From CBDHEY01 sp965262305 (lineage in GTDB: Bacteria; Pseudomonadota; Gammaproteobacteria; Pseudomonadales; Cellvibrionaceae): DNA of 64,000 nt. The notes under the pieces were generated by a model that was not told the DNA's origin, did not search any database, and worked only from the letters and a program-made list of their open reading frames with translations. Location: contig CBDHEY010000002.1 of NCBI GenBank assembly GCA_965262305.1, forward strand, positions 1,984,001-2,048,000, given 5' to 3'. Numbering within the stretch: the stretch's first letter is position 1; each line of letters opens with the position of its first letter. The translations under genes and the position numbers were made by a program. Of the stretch, positions 42,780-51,392 are shown piece after piece.

Positions 42780-45242
42780 CTATCGAAGGTTTATAATTGT
42801 TTGCGTTACTGCGTTTGCAGTTTCAATTGTTTTAGCACTTGCTTGATAGTTTCTTTGCGCAATGATCAAGTTAACCAGCTCTGCCGATAGATCAACGTTG
42901 GATTCTTCCAATGCACCAGCCTGAATGGCACCAAAAGATCCAGTATTAGCGGGCGCAATTCGAACAGGCCCAGATGCGAAGTTTTCGGCCCACATAGTGT
43001 TACCTACTGGTTGCAATCCTTCTTCGTTTGGAAAATTTGCAAGTGCTACTTGAGCTAATGTAAGTGATTCACCATTTGTATACCGGGCAAAGATAACACC
43101 ACTATCATCGATACTGATTCCAGAAATTCTTCCTGTAGCGTAACCTGTTTGATCAACATTATTAACTGAAAAATCCGATCCAAATTGGGTAGTTCCAGTT
43201 AGGTCTATCACAAAGTTAGAACTTGTTGGAGGATCTGGTATTGGCGTTGCAGCACCCGCTAAAATATTTTGTGGACCATCGGCACCATTTGGAAATCCTT
43301 GATCATCAAGAGGTACCCAGTTTGTAATTAATATTTCTGGTGTTCGGTTAATATCAAGAGAGCCATCATCATTAAAATACACATCATAAGTTGCCCGATC
43401 TCCAACACTGGGATCACCCACATCTTGGCCATCAATAAGCACGTGCATCTGCCAGTAATTCGGCGAGTTAGTCGTCGTAATTGGTAATTCAGAATTGTAA
43501 CTTTGTTTTACAAAATACTGAGTAAGAACATGTGAATTACCTAAACTATCATAGACTGTCATAGATGTGGCGCTGTTATAGGTGCTTTGGTTTGCCGGAT
43601 CAAAATCATTGAGTACAACTTCGGTGAAGAGTGGATTATTTGGATCGGATGTATCACCTAATACTTGAATAATACCTGTACCAACAGGCACAGGATTTTG
43701 CACAATAAACCCTTCTTCAATAATCAATTCAATTTCACCACCTACAACTACTGCGTTTAGGCTGGCGTCATTACTATTGGGATCAACGAATCCGCCGGCA
43801 GTTTCAACTTCTAAGGTTTGCGCTTGTGAAATAGGATTACCACCTTGTACGGTCATTCGATCACCATCATCACCCGTGATAGAGATCTCAACATCCGCAC
43901 CACCTGAAGAAGTAATTTGTAATTCACCTGTACCTAAAAGTTGAGCACTAATTCCAGGTAAGGAAGTAGTTGTAAAACCATTTATTTCTGTTGTCAGGTC
44001 ATCAAGTGTTGTCGATGAGAGCGTAATCCCATTAATGGTTACCAGCATATTGCCGCTAATATTACTGTAATCTGTTATCGAAGCGGTAGTTGTGGCAGTA
44101 GCATTTACACCCTGAATAGCATTGAGTTCCGATGCTATTTGCGCTGCAGTGGAGTTCACCTGAGACAAATAAGAAACGGTGTTGCCATCTGGATCAACAA
44201 ATTCTAATGACTGCGCGGGATAACCATTGGAAACCTGAGGAATACCTTGCACTGAGCCTAGGGCAGTAGACAGGCCTAGATCAGCTGCATCTTGTTCACC
44301 AGCTACGGTGCCATCAGATGCTGCAGTAATCAAAATATCAGATGGATCGCCTTCGATAATATTGTTAAAGCGCAGAGAAAAGTTACCAGTTCCTTGATCT
44401 AATACGGCTTCTGCTTCAACATTAATACCTGAACCACCATTACCACCAGCAATCATCTGAACATTTATCGCTGAAGCTACAGCGGTTAAATCAATTAAAT
44501 TATCAATAATTCCATCCGCAGGTATGCCTTGATCCCCTGCACTCAATGTTATATCAACGCTTCCATTGTTTGCTGATGCATTCGTATGTTGAATGGTAAA
44601 GGTGATATCATCCGTAAGAGTAAATGGAATTGCAGGTATAGTATTACCATCCAAAACCGTCGTCGTAGCCTCTTGTCTTCCTACCTGAGCAATTGCAATA
44701 GCACTCCCTTCTGTATCAAACTGTCGACCAATCGATTGAAGTACTTCATCAGAAGAATCTAAATTTAATGCAGCCGTGACTCCTGTTGTTCTCCGTGGCT
44801 CTAAATTACTCGTGACAATTTGAACATCCTCAGCTATTCCACCGATATTTCCTTCAGCATCAGCACTAAACCCTTGCAGCCTCGCTCCAGTGTTATTAAC
44901 AACATAACCTTCGTCGTCGAGCCCAAAGGTTCCAGCACGACTAAATAATTGTTCACCACCCTGACTAAGCACAAAGAAACCGTTTCCATTAATCGCCATA
45001 TCCAACGATCTTTCGGTAAACGCTACATTACCTTGTGCAAAATCTTGATTTATATCTTGCACTTGCACGCCGCTTCCTACAACGTTGCTTCCGGCTCCTA
45101 GTACTGACGTGGCATAAACATCTCCAAATTCAACACGAGAACTTTTAAATCCCGTGGTAGATGCATTGGCAATATTGTTACCTGTGACATTAAGGTCGCT
45201 GGACGCGGCTCGAATCCCGCTTAAGGCTGTATCAAAAGGCAT
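42780..45242 (-). CDS. flgE: FlgE, hook protein, oversized
   Basis: 820 residues, about double the E. coli protein (about 402). N-terminal MPFDTALSGIRAASSDLNVTGNNIANASTTGFKSSRVEFGDVYA and C-terminal ESNVDLSAELVNLIIAQRNYQASAKTIETANAVTQTIINLR are the hook signatures. Conserved middle blocks such as MTVYDSLGNSHVLTQYFVK and PEILITNWV remain, while the region of about residues 190-540 carries the extra beta-rich material. Strong GGGAGGG ribosome-binding site. It lies 168 bp after flgD with no promoter recognised between. Confidence 0.95.
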   Translation of the reverse strand: MPFDTALSGIRAASSDLNVTGNNIANASTTGFKSSRVEFGDVYATSVLGAGSNVVGSGVQVQDINQDFAQGNVAFTERSLDMAINGNGFFVLSQGGEQLFSRAGTFGLDDEGYVVNNTGARLQGFSADAEGNIGGIAEDVQIVTSNLEPRRTTGVTAALNLDSSDEVLQSIGRQFDTEGSAIAIAQVGRQEATTTVLDGNTIPAIPFTLTDDITFTIQHTNASANNGSVDITLSAGDQGIPADGIIDNLIDLTAVASAINVQMIAGGNGGSGINVEAEAVLDQGTGNFSLRFNNIIEGDPSDILITAASDGTVAGEQDAADLGLSTALGSVQGIPQVSNGYPAQSLEFVDPDGNTVSYLSQVNSTAAQIASELNAIQGVNATATTTASITDYSNISGNMLVTINGITLSSTTLDDLTTEINGFTTTSLPGISAQLLGTGELQITSSGGADVEISITGDDGDRMTVQGGNPISQAQTLEVETAGGFVDPNSNDASLNAVVVGGEIELIIEEGFIVQNPVPVGTGIIQVLGDTSDPNNPLFTEVVLNDFDPANQSTYNSATSMTVYDSLGNSHVLTQYFVKQSYNSELPITTTNSPNYWQMHVLIDGQDVGDPSVGDRATYDVYFNDDGSLDINRTPEILITNWVPLDDQGFPNGADGPQNILAGAATPIPDPPTSSNFVIDLTGTTQFGSDFSVNNVDQTGYATGRISGISIDDSGVIFARYTNGESLTLAQVALANFPNEEGLQPVGNTMWAENFASGPVRIAPANTGSFGAIQAGALEESNVDLSAELVNLIIAQRNYQASAKTIETANAVTQTIINLR

Positions 45243-45410
45243 AACGCCCTCCCATTTTCTAGAACTATTAACATCACGATTAAAACGCTTCCTTTCTTCT
45301 TAATCGCCGTTCAGTAAAATCAATAAGCGTTACTCTAAACACCATACTTTTACTAGTTTTTGACACGAGTGTCGAAGCAAGTAAATCCCATACTCTGCCT
45401 TCAAATTTTG

Positions 45411-46121
45411 TTAGTTAAATTGTTTCACATCATTCAATGTAACAGGGCCAACGCCCGCAAGATTCAACGTTAACACTCCGTCGGCTCCAAGTGTGACGCT
45501 ATTGACATTAGCACTTAGTGCAGTGTCTAACTCCGTTTCTTTACCATCAATTTGAGCTGTGACTTCGAACCGGTAATTACCAGCGTCTGCTCCATCTTCA
45601 ATTTGGCTTTGCCAATCTATAAGATCACCATTTACTTCCGCATTCATACCATCCCAACGCAAAATCATCTCACCAGCTGTTTGTGGTCCAGTGTTTATTT
45701 GATCAATTAGCCGCCCCTCTTCTGAATAAATTTTTATAGAAACGTCTGCAACACTTGTGGGTAGATCAACACTTGCATTGACCACACCACCTAAGGTTAA
45801 GTTAGTTTTATCAGAAGGTACCGTCACAGATCGACCTACAAGAGTTGAAGCTTGTAGTGCTTGATTTGCGACAAAATTATTAGCAAATGAATCAAAGTTA
45901 TTATTAAGTTTATCTAGACTTTCTACAGAACTAAATTGGGCTAGTTGCGCAATAAACTCAGTATTTTCCTGTGGGCTTAATGGATCTTGATTTTCTAACT
46001 GTGCAATCATCAACTCTAAAAAAGCACTTTGACCCAGTTCATTGCTCTCTTCGTCTTTTTTCTGAGTATTCGCAATGGATAAATCACTGAAGAGATTATT
46101 TGCGGCAGATATTTCAGTCAT
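45411..46121 (-). CDS. flgD: FlgD, hook-cap (scaffolding) protein
   Basis: 236 residues. The N-terminal export/assembly region includes LGQSAFLELMIAQLENQDPLSPQENTEFIAQLAQFSSVESLDKLNNN. The C-terminal FlgD Ig/tudor-like domains include VDLPTSVADVSIKIYSEEGRLI, GEMILRWDGMN and GNYRFEVTAQ. It caps the growing hook. It lies 15 nt after flgC. Confidence 0.96.
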   Translation of the reverse strand: MTEISAANNLFSDLSIANTQKKDEESNELGQSAFLELMIAQLENQDPLSPQENTEFIAQLAQFSSVESLDKLNNNFDSFANNFVANQALQASTLVGRSVTVPSDKTNLTLGGVVNASVDLPTSVADVSIKIYSEEGRLIDQINTGPQTAGEMILRWDGMNAEVNGDLIDWQSQIEDGADAGNYRFEVTAQIDGKETELDTALSANVNSVTLGADGVLTLNLAGVGPVTLNDVKQFN

Positions 46122-46136
46122 AATTGTCTCCCTATA

Positions 46137-46574
46137 TTACTGGCCTAAGCTCAGCACCCTTTGAACCATTTGTTTTGCCGAATTCATAACCTCAACATTA
46201 ATTTGAAATGAGCGTGAAGCAGAAATCATATTCGTCATTTCTTCCACGACATTAACATTGGGATAGTAAACATAGCCCTCTTCATTTGCCTGTGGACTAT
46301 TAGGTTCGTATCGCATTTTCAATGGAGCATTACTCTCAACAATTCCCTCTACTTTAACCCCACGAAAGTTATCTTCATCAACAAGGAACTCTGGGGTTCC
46401 ATTGATAAGATTCGTATGAACTGCCGAGAAAACAGGATGACGTCCTCGATAAGCTGTATCAGTACTAGAGCTAGCTGTTTCGGCATTAGCGATGTTGCTC
46501 GCGGTAGTATTTAAACGCACGCTTTGTGCATTCATACCAGACCCCGCTATATTAAAAACACTTGTTAAACTCAT
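46137..46574 (-). CDS. flgC: FlgC, proximal rod protein
   Basis: 145 residues, normal length. SLTSVFNIAGSGMNAQSVRLNTTASNIANAETASSS, the YYPNVNVVEEMTNMISASRSFQINVEVMNSAKQMVQRVLSLGQ end and the RGRHPVFS block identify it. It overlaps flgB by 4 nt (ATGA). Confidence 0.96.
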   Translation of the reverse strand: MSLTSVFNIAGSGMNAQSVRLNTTASNIANAETASSSTDTAYRGRHPVFSAVHTNLINGTPEFLVDEDNFRGVKVEGIVESNAPLKMRYEPNSPQANEEGYVYYPNVNVVEEMTNMISASRSFQINVEVMNSAKQMVQRVLSLGQ

Positions 46575-46981
46575 CGAGATTCTCCAGTAATAGCTTTAGT
46601 TAACCCTTTAAACCGACCATTTAGCATCGTAAACGCAGTTTGAAATTCCAAACTATTTTTCATAAATTCAGCATGTTCAACTTGTTCTTCAACCGTGTTT
46701 CCATCAATAGCTGGTTGATTTGGAATACGATAGAGTCGATCTGCTAAGCCTCTTTCAGCACTAGAAAAATTCATATGGCCGTTACTGGTTTTCGTTAGAT
46801 TTACACGATCACTCATATTATCGGTTTGGCTTTTCAAAGCCTGATGAAAGTTAAAATCCCTCGCTTTGTAGTTTGGCGTATCGGCATTTGCGAGGTTGCT
46901 CGAAAGTACACTTGCTCTATCACTCCTTAATTTCAAAGCAACTTCGTAGGTACCCAGCGCATTTTCAAATGATATTGTCAT
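46571..46981 (-). CDS. flgB: FlgB, proximal rod protein
   Basis: 136 residues. ALGTYEVALKLRSDRASVLSSNLANADTPNYKARDFNFHQAL and the C-terminal DGNTVEEQVEHAEFMKNSLEFQTAFTMLNGRFKGLTKAITGE are the FlgB blocks. It is the first gene of flgBCDE, under a sigma-54 promoter about 70 bp upstream. Confidence 0.96.
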   Translation of the reverse strand: MTISFENALGTYEVALKLRSDRASVLSSNLANADTPNYKARDFNFHQALKSQTDNMSDRVNLTKTSNGHMNFSSAERGLADRLYRIPNQPAIDGNTVEEQVEHAEFMKNSLEFQTAFTMLNGRFKGLTKAITGESR

Positions 46982-47301
46982 TAATCAACTCGGTTCTTTA
47001 AACTGATGTAGTGGCGCAAAATTGCCACAAAAAAACACTAGTTATTGTTAAAGCAACCTTGATGCCAACGAATATTTTTTTCGTATCTTATTGTTTTTAA
47101 TATATTTTTAATGAGCAAGAAATGGATATCAGAGCAATACGGCAATCCATTTCCGCCCTAACGAAACAGTTAACCTGAAAAAGAATAGCTCTAAGCTAAA
47201 CGCAATTCTGTAGTTATAGAAGTATGCTTGACAAAGGATTTGGAAAGTTAACCAATTGCACTTGGAAGTAATTAGAGAGTTTTAATTAAACTTGAAAAAA
47301 A
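46982..47301. other. Gap between cheR and flgB
   Basis: About 320 bp. It holds the sigma-54 promoter and leader of flgB. The remaining roughly 230 bp next to the cheR stop show no gene and no clear terminator. Confidence 0.7.
47052..47067 (-). promoter_or_regulatory. Sigma-54 promoter of the flgBCDE operon
   Basis: On the minus strand TGGCAT-CAAGG-TTGCT, GG and GC 10 nt apart, about 60 nt upstream leader expected. The -24 half matches that of the flgF promoter. Confidence 0.87.
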
Positions 47302-48156
47302 CTATTTAGCACGATAGATAACACCAGGATTACAGTGCACCATCGAAAACATATGGCTAGCGCCAGCGAGGCTTTCTGAAGAGCCCAATATAAGGTAACC
47401 TCCAGGTTTTAAGGTAGCGTGGATACGTTTTAAGATATCCGTTTTTAGTTGCGTCGAAAAATAAATTAGAACATTGCGACAAAATACAATTTCAAATTTA
47501 CCTAAACCGGAATAACTTTCTTGTAAATTGAGTGATCGAAAAGTGATGTTTTTTGTTAATGACGATTTCGTTTTCCATGACCCGTCTTTTTGCGCTTCAA
47601 AGAATTGTCTTTTTCGCTCTTCAGATAATCCACGCGAAACTGAGAGTTGATCATATACACCGGATTTAGCTTGATCTAAAATTTCATTCGAAAGATCTGT
47701 CGCAATGACCTCTACTTGCACATTTTTTCTTGTAAAGCTACCTTTATTGAATTCATCTGCAATCATGCTTATCGAATAAGGTTCTTGCCCCGAGGAGCAT
47801 GCTGCAGACCAAATTCTGGCACGGCCTAAAGCACTGTTTTGTGCAAGCTCTGGTAATAAATTTTGTTTTAAAAAATCAAATGGATAACCATCACGAAACC
47901 AAAAGGTTTCGTTTGTCGTCATAACATCAATGACTTTTTGTCGTAATTTTACACTAGAGGAAAACTTTATCTTACTCGTTAATTCGGCTAATGTTTTGCA
48001 ATCATTATCAAGTAAAATTCTACGAAGCCGAGTTGCAACTAAATATTTTTTATTATCACCTAAATCTATCCCAGAAACCTGTTGTAAATAATCTCTAAAC
48101 TCTTGAAATTCGTCAGACCCCAGATTCACTGCACCGAAGTTTGGGTTGGCAGACAT
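47302..48156 (-). CDS. cheR: CheR, chemoreceptor glutamate methyltransferase
   Basis: 284 residues. The N-terminal CheR domain begins EFQEFRDYLQQVSGIDLGDNKKYLVATRLRR. The SAM-dependent domain has MTTNETFWFRD, IWSAACSSGQEPYSISM (motif I with GQEPYS), VIATDLS and FEIVFCRNVLIYF. It methylates receptor glutamates for adaptation. AGGAA eight bases before the start. It follows cheV by 36 nt. Confidence 0.95.
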   Translation of the reverse strand: MSANPNFGAVNLGSDEFQEFRDYLQQVSGIDLGDNKKYLVATRLRRILLDNDCKTLAELTSKIKFSSSVKLRQKVIDVMTTNETFWFRDGYPFDFLKQNLLPELAQNSALGRARIWSAACSSGQEPYSISMIADEFNKGSFTRKNVQVEVIATDLSNEILDQAKSGVYDQLSVSRGLSEERKRQFFEAQKDGSWKTKSSLTKNITFRSLNLQESYSGLGKFEIVFCRNVLIYFSTQLKTDILKRIHATLKPGGYLILGSSESLAGASHMFSMVHCNPGVIYRAK

Positions 48157-48192
48157 TTAATATTCCTATTATCGATATCTAATAGCGGTGAA

Positions 48193-49128
48193 TTACTCTG
48201 ACCCAGAAACCCGGGCCAAGCATTGTCCAACACGATTAGCCAACTCATCCGGATGAAATTTCGCTAAAAAGTCATTTGCACCTACTTTTTCAACCATTGC
48301 TTCATTGAAAACGCCGCTAAGTGACGTATGTAAAACAATGTGTAATTTGCTTAGTTTAGGGTTTGCTCTTACTTCTGCTGTAAAGGTATAGCCATCCATT
48401 TCAGGCATTTCTATATCAGAAATAATCAATAACAATTCTTTACATGGATCCTTGCCTTGATCAAGTAAGTCATTCAAATAGTCCAAAGCTTCTTTTCCAT
48501 CTTTTTTGACGGTAGTAGTAGCACCAAGAGATTCCACCACTTTTTGAATTTGTTTGCGGGCAATACTAGAATCGTCAACAATTAAAACATGGCGAACAAC
48601 TGGCTCTTTGTCTTGTGCCGCTTCGATAATTTCAGCACTCACTTCATTCGCCATTGGAGAAACTTCCGCTAAGATTTTTTCGACATCAATAATTTCAACC
48701 AACTTTCCATCTACTTCCGTTACTGCAGTTAAGTAATTCTCCTTACCTGCACCTTTAGGTGGTGGATGAATATCTCCCCAATTCATATTAATAATTCGAT
48801 CAACCGACCGAACTAAAAATCCTTGGGTCGATCGATTATATTCCGTAATAATCACGAAGCTATTTTCGATATCGGTAAGTGGTGGATATCCCGTTGCCTG
48901 CTTCAAATCCATAATGGGAATCGTGCCACCACGAATATGGGCGACGCCTCGAATGACAGGATTTCGTTTTGGTATTTCATTTAACGAGGGACACTGGAGA
49001 ACCTCTTTTACTTTAAAGACATTAATGCCATAAAGCTGGGTTCCACCTAAGCTGAAGAGTAATAATTCTAGCCGATTTTGCCCAACGAGCTGGGTTCGCT
49101 GGTTTACGCTATCTAATACACCCGCCAT
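48193..49128 (-). CDS. cheV: CheV, CheW-receiver coupling protein
   Basis: 311 residues from ATG 49128 (MAGVLDSVNQRTQLVGQNRLELLLF, the standard CheV start; GGGGAG upstream). The longer frame from a GTG is not supported. CheW domain in the first half (LYGINVFKVKEVLQCP, GVAHIRGGTIPIMDL, VRSVDRIINMNW). Receiver domain in the second half: VLIVDDSSIARKQ, ISDIEMPEMDG with the phospho-acceptor Asp, and the conserved Thr/Ser and Lys (LHTSLSG, FLAKF). It couples receptors to CheA and helps adaptation. Confidence 0.94.
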   Translation of the reverse strand: MAGVLDSVNQRTQLVGQNRLELLLFSLGGTQLYGINVFKVKEVLQCPSLNEIPKRNPVIRGVAHIRGGTIPIMDLKQATGYPPLTDIENSFVIITEYNRSTQGFLVRSVDRIINMNWGDIHPPPKGAGKENYLTAVTEVDGKLVEIIDVEKILAEVSPMANEVSAEIIEAAQDKEPVVRHVLIVDDSSIARKQIQKVVESLGATTTVKKDGKEALDYLNDLLDQGKDPCKELLLIISDIEMPEMDGYTFTAEVRANPKLSKLHIVLHTSLSGVFNEAMVEKVGANDFLAKFHPDELANRVGQCLARVSGSE

Positions 49129-49185
49129 AAAAATATTCTCCCCAGACGTCACCTAAAAACCGAAAATTCAGTTTTTTCAATCTCT

Positions 49186-49203
49186 TCGGCATAAGTTTTG
49201 CGT
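49186..49203 (+). promoter_or_regulatory. Candidate sigma-54 promoter of flgA
   Basis: CGGCATAAGTTTTGCG has GG (49188-49189) and GC (49200-49201) 10 nt apart, with a weaker -24 half than the other three sites. A leader of about 85 nt would follow. Confidence 0.45.
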
Positions 49204-49298
49204 TTATCTGTACATCACCTAAAAATAGTGAACATTGACAAAATTCCGACGGTAGAGAAATAAGTCAATACTTTTGTTCTTAAAAGCATAGGACATAT

Positions 49299-50021
49299 AT
49301 GATGAATATTCGCAGTTTTTTACTCGCTTTTTGCATTTTATGTAGTGGCAATGTATATCCCGAAAAGCGGCAAAATCTCGATTCACTCCGTTCACATATA
49401 TTGGAGTTTTCGCAAGACTACTTTTTAGAAAAATATGAAGAAATGTATGGTCTGGAGAATATTCAAGTTAAGGTCGGCAATATTGATAAGCGATTAAGGC
49501 TTGAAGCCTGCGACGATTTTTTGACTTTTGAAATGCGCGAACCACCCTATGGCAATGGTACCGCAACGATCAAAGTACAATGTGTTGAATCCCATAACTG
49601 GTCTATATACGTGCCTATTAAAACTGAGATTTTTGGAGAAATACTCGTTGTAGATAAGAGCTTGTCTCGAGGCCATGTGATTGAAGAGAGTGATTTACTC
49701 TTCCAGAGAACAAATCTTTCATCATTAAAGCGCGGCTTTGTGCAAACACAATCTCAAGTTGTTGGAATGGAGCTTAAACGGCATTTGGCAAGAGGCGCAG
49801 TGATCAACCTTTCTCATGTAAAAAAACCCAATATTATTACTAAAGGACAAGAAGTGGTCGTAGAGTCCAAGAGTAGCTTTCTTAGTGTAGAGTCTACCGC
49901 AGTCGCGTTAAACTCTGGTCACGAGGGACAGCAGATAAAGGTTAAAAACCTGCGATCAAATCGCGTGGTAGCAGGTATTGTGGTGGCTCCAGGTAGAGTC
50001 AGCGTATCTAATAAATATTAA
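49299..50021 (+). CDS. flgA: FlgA, P-ring assembly chaperone
   Basis: 240 residues. Signal peptide MMNIRSFLLAFCILCSGNVYP. The SAF-like/FlgA domain follows: DKRLRLEACDDFLTF, NGTATIKVQCVESHNWSIYVPIKTEI, SRGHVIEESDLLFQR and the C-terminal GQQIKVKNLRSNRVVAGIVVAPGRVSV. It is the periplasmic chaperone for FlgI. Divergent from cheV and followed by flgM. Confidence 0.93.
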   Translation: MMNIRSFLLAFCILCSGNVYPEKRQNLDSLRSHILEFSQDYFLEKYEEMYGLENIQVKVGNIDKRLRLEACDDFLTFEMREPPYGNGTATIKVQCVESHNWSIYVPIKTEIFGEILVVDKSLSRGHVIEESDLLFQRTNLSSLKRGFVQTQSQVVGMELKRHLARGAVINLSHVKKPNIITKGQEVVVESKSSFLSVESTAVALNSGHEGQQIKVKNLRSNRVVAGIVVAPGRVSVSNKY

Positions 50022-50064
50022 GATGCATAAATTTAGGAAAATGCAATTTTTTTAAAAAAAATGC

Positions 50065-50091
50065 TAAAGAACTTCAAATAATTGCCGATAG
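50065..50091 (+). promoter_or_regulatory. Sigma-28 promoter of flgM
   Basis: TAAA (50065-50068), 15-nt spacer, GCCGATAG (50084-50091): seven of eight consensus bases in the -10 box. It lies about 65 bp before flgM and would let FliA control its own anti-sigma factor. Confidence 0.88.
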
Positions 50092-50156
50092 ACTAGATAA
50101 GAGGCGGAAATTTAGCAAATCAGGCTATAATGTAGGATATAAACTGGTATTTTATT

Positions 50157-50465
50157 ATGGTTATCGAACCTGGAAACAACAGCATTAACACGCATTCTAA
50201 CGCGTCAGGCAAATCTAAATCGCCTGCAGCAGCGGAAAAAAGTGTAGATTCTGCAAAAAGCCAAACAGCGAAAACTGAAAGTAGCGTGTCATTAAGCTCA
50301 ACAGCTCAGTCTGTAGCTAAGCTAGAAGCAAAAATTGCAGAAGCTCCTGATGTTAACGTTGATAAAGTTTCAAGCTTAAAATCAGCGATTGATTCAGGCA
50401 GTTATACTGTGGACAGTGCTTCGGTGGCAGATAAACTATTGGCACAAGATGGATTTTTTGAATAA
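50157..50465 (+). CDS. flgM: FlgM, anti-sigma-28 factor
   Basis: 102 residues, small and Ser/Ala/Lys-rich with a disordered N-terminal half. The C-terminal sigma-binding region is VSLSSTAQSVAKLEAKIAEAPDVNVDKVSSLKSAIDSGSYTVDSASVADKLLAQD, typical of FlgM. It holds FliA inactive until it is exported through the finished hook. A sigma-28 promoter precedes it. Confidence 0.93.
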   Translation: MVIEPGNNSINTHSNASGKSKSPAAAEKSVDSAKSQTAKTESSVSLSSTAQSVAKLEAKIAEAPDVNVDKVSSLKSAIDSGSYTVDSASVADKLLAQDGFFE

Positions 50466-50642
50466 GCGCTATAAAACTTTCCCGACTATTCCCTCCTCAA
50501 ACTAAACGGCACGATTTCTGCTTCATCGAAATATATAGACACATAGGGTACAAACCTTGCCGGCTTTTTGACAACAAGTATATAAAGCAACTAACCGAAT
50601 AAAGTACCCTCAATAGAACTGATGCGAAATCGGAAGCTTAAA

Positions 50643-51119
50643 ATGAACATAGCGCCTAACCCTAAAGCTTTAAAACAAATGATTGCAAAAGATATTAGCG
50701 CTTGCGAAGCCTTAATAGAACTTCTCGATCAGGAACAAGAAGCCTTAAAATGCAGAGACGCTGTAAAGCTTTCTGAGATAATCAATGAAAAAGGTCCCTA
50801 TCTCGAGCTACTCGAAAAAAGCGCCAACATTCGAAACCAGTGGGCATCAAAAAATCAAGGTACCACACCTGAAGACTGGGCGGAAAAAGTCCAAGAGAAA
50901 GAAGGCACAGAAATTCGTTCTTCATGGGATAAATTTAAAGAACTTATGCAGGACTGTAAAATAAAAAATGAAATCAATGGAAAAATGATATCACGCAATC
51001 AAAAAGTATTTGGACGACTTCTCGAAATTCTGCGCGGACAAAGTACGAGTAATAACCTATACAATGCAACCGGTAATGCGGATGGCGGAAACCGCTCTCA
51101 AATGGTTGGCGAAGCCTAG
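50643..51119 (+). CDS. flgN: FlgN-like export chaperone for FlgK/FlgL
   Basis: 158 residues from ATG 50643 (GGAAG seven bases upstream). All-helical, charged: ACEALIELLDQEQEALKCRDAVKLSEIINEKGPYLELLEKSANIR matches the FlgN domain. The C-terminal tail is Asn/Gly/Ser-rich, as in chaperones that dock to the export ATPase. It follows flgM, the usual order. Its clients here, FlgK and FlgL, are oversized. Confidence 0.88.
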   Translation: MNIAPNPKALKQMIAKDISACEALIELLDQEQEALKCRDAVKLSEIINEKGPYLELLEKSANIRNQWASKNQGTTPEDWAEKVQEKEGTEIRSSWDKFKELMQDCKIKNEINGKMISRNQKVFGRLLEILRGQSTSNNLYNATGNADGGNRSQMVGEA

Positions 51120-51134
51120 ATCCTTTACAAGAGA

Positions 51135-51163
51135 AATAGGTTAACTACCCAAAGTAACCTATT
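51135..51163 (+). terminator. Stem-loop after flgN
   Basis: AATAGGTTA (51135-51143) and TAACCTATT (51155-51163), a perfect 9-bp stem with an 11-nt loop, 15 nt after the stop. No T-run follows, so termination strength is uncertain. Confidence 0.6.
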
Positions 51164-51215
51164 GCCTTCAAAATTAGTTAATCTGCTAATGACCTAATGG
51201 CGATAGTAAACGCCA

Positions 51216-51243
51216 TTGCCAAATTCCTGTGATTGATTATACT
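51216..51243 (+). promoter_or_regulatory. Promoter of the tRNA gene
   Basis: TTGCCA (51216-51221), 16-nt spacer, TATACT (51238-51243), 12 bp before the tRNA 5' end. The -35 box overlaps one arm of a small stem (AATGGCG/CGCCATT, 51196-51217). Confidence 0.6.
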
Positions 51244-51255
51244 CAGTTTTTGCTG

Positions 51256-51331
51256 GCCCTCGTAGCATAATGGATAATGCAGTCCCCTCCTAAGGGAAAG
51301 ATTGCAGGTTCGACTCCTGCCGAGGGCGCCA
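51256..51331 (+). tRNA. tRNA-Arg (anticodon CCU)
   Basis: 76 nt with an encoded CCA. Acceptor stem GCCCTCG/CGAGGGC, D arm GCAT/ATGC, anticodon arm with loop CTCCTAA (anticodon CCT at the loop centre), T arm GCAGG-TTCGACT-CCTGC. It reads AGG codons. The first anticodon-stem pair is a G-A mismatch; the other four are standard. Confidence 0.96.
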
Positions 51332-51392
51332 TTTGTATTTCAATAGTTAAAATTGAAAAATCACTTTAGTAAACAAATATTCATAATACAAT

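Noticed and set aside
45243..45410. Separate promoter for flgE
   Set aside because: No sigma-54 or sigma-28 element with correct spacing in the gap; flgE is taken as part of flgBCDE.
49129..49298. Sigma-28 or sigma-54 promoter for cheV-cheR
   Set aside because: CCGAAGAG-like and TAAA-like fragments are present on the minus strand but their spacing is wrong; no credible flagellar promoter was found.
51256..51331. tRNA-Arg as a possible integration site
   Set aside because: No integrase, no mobile genes and no second copy of the tRNA 3' end was seen in the flanks.
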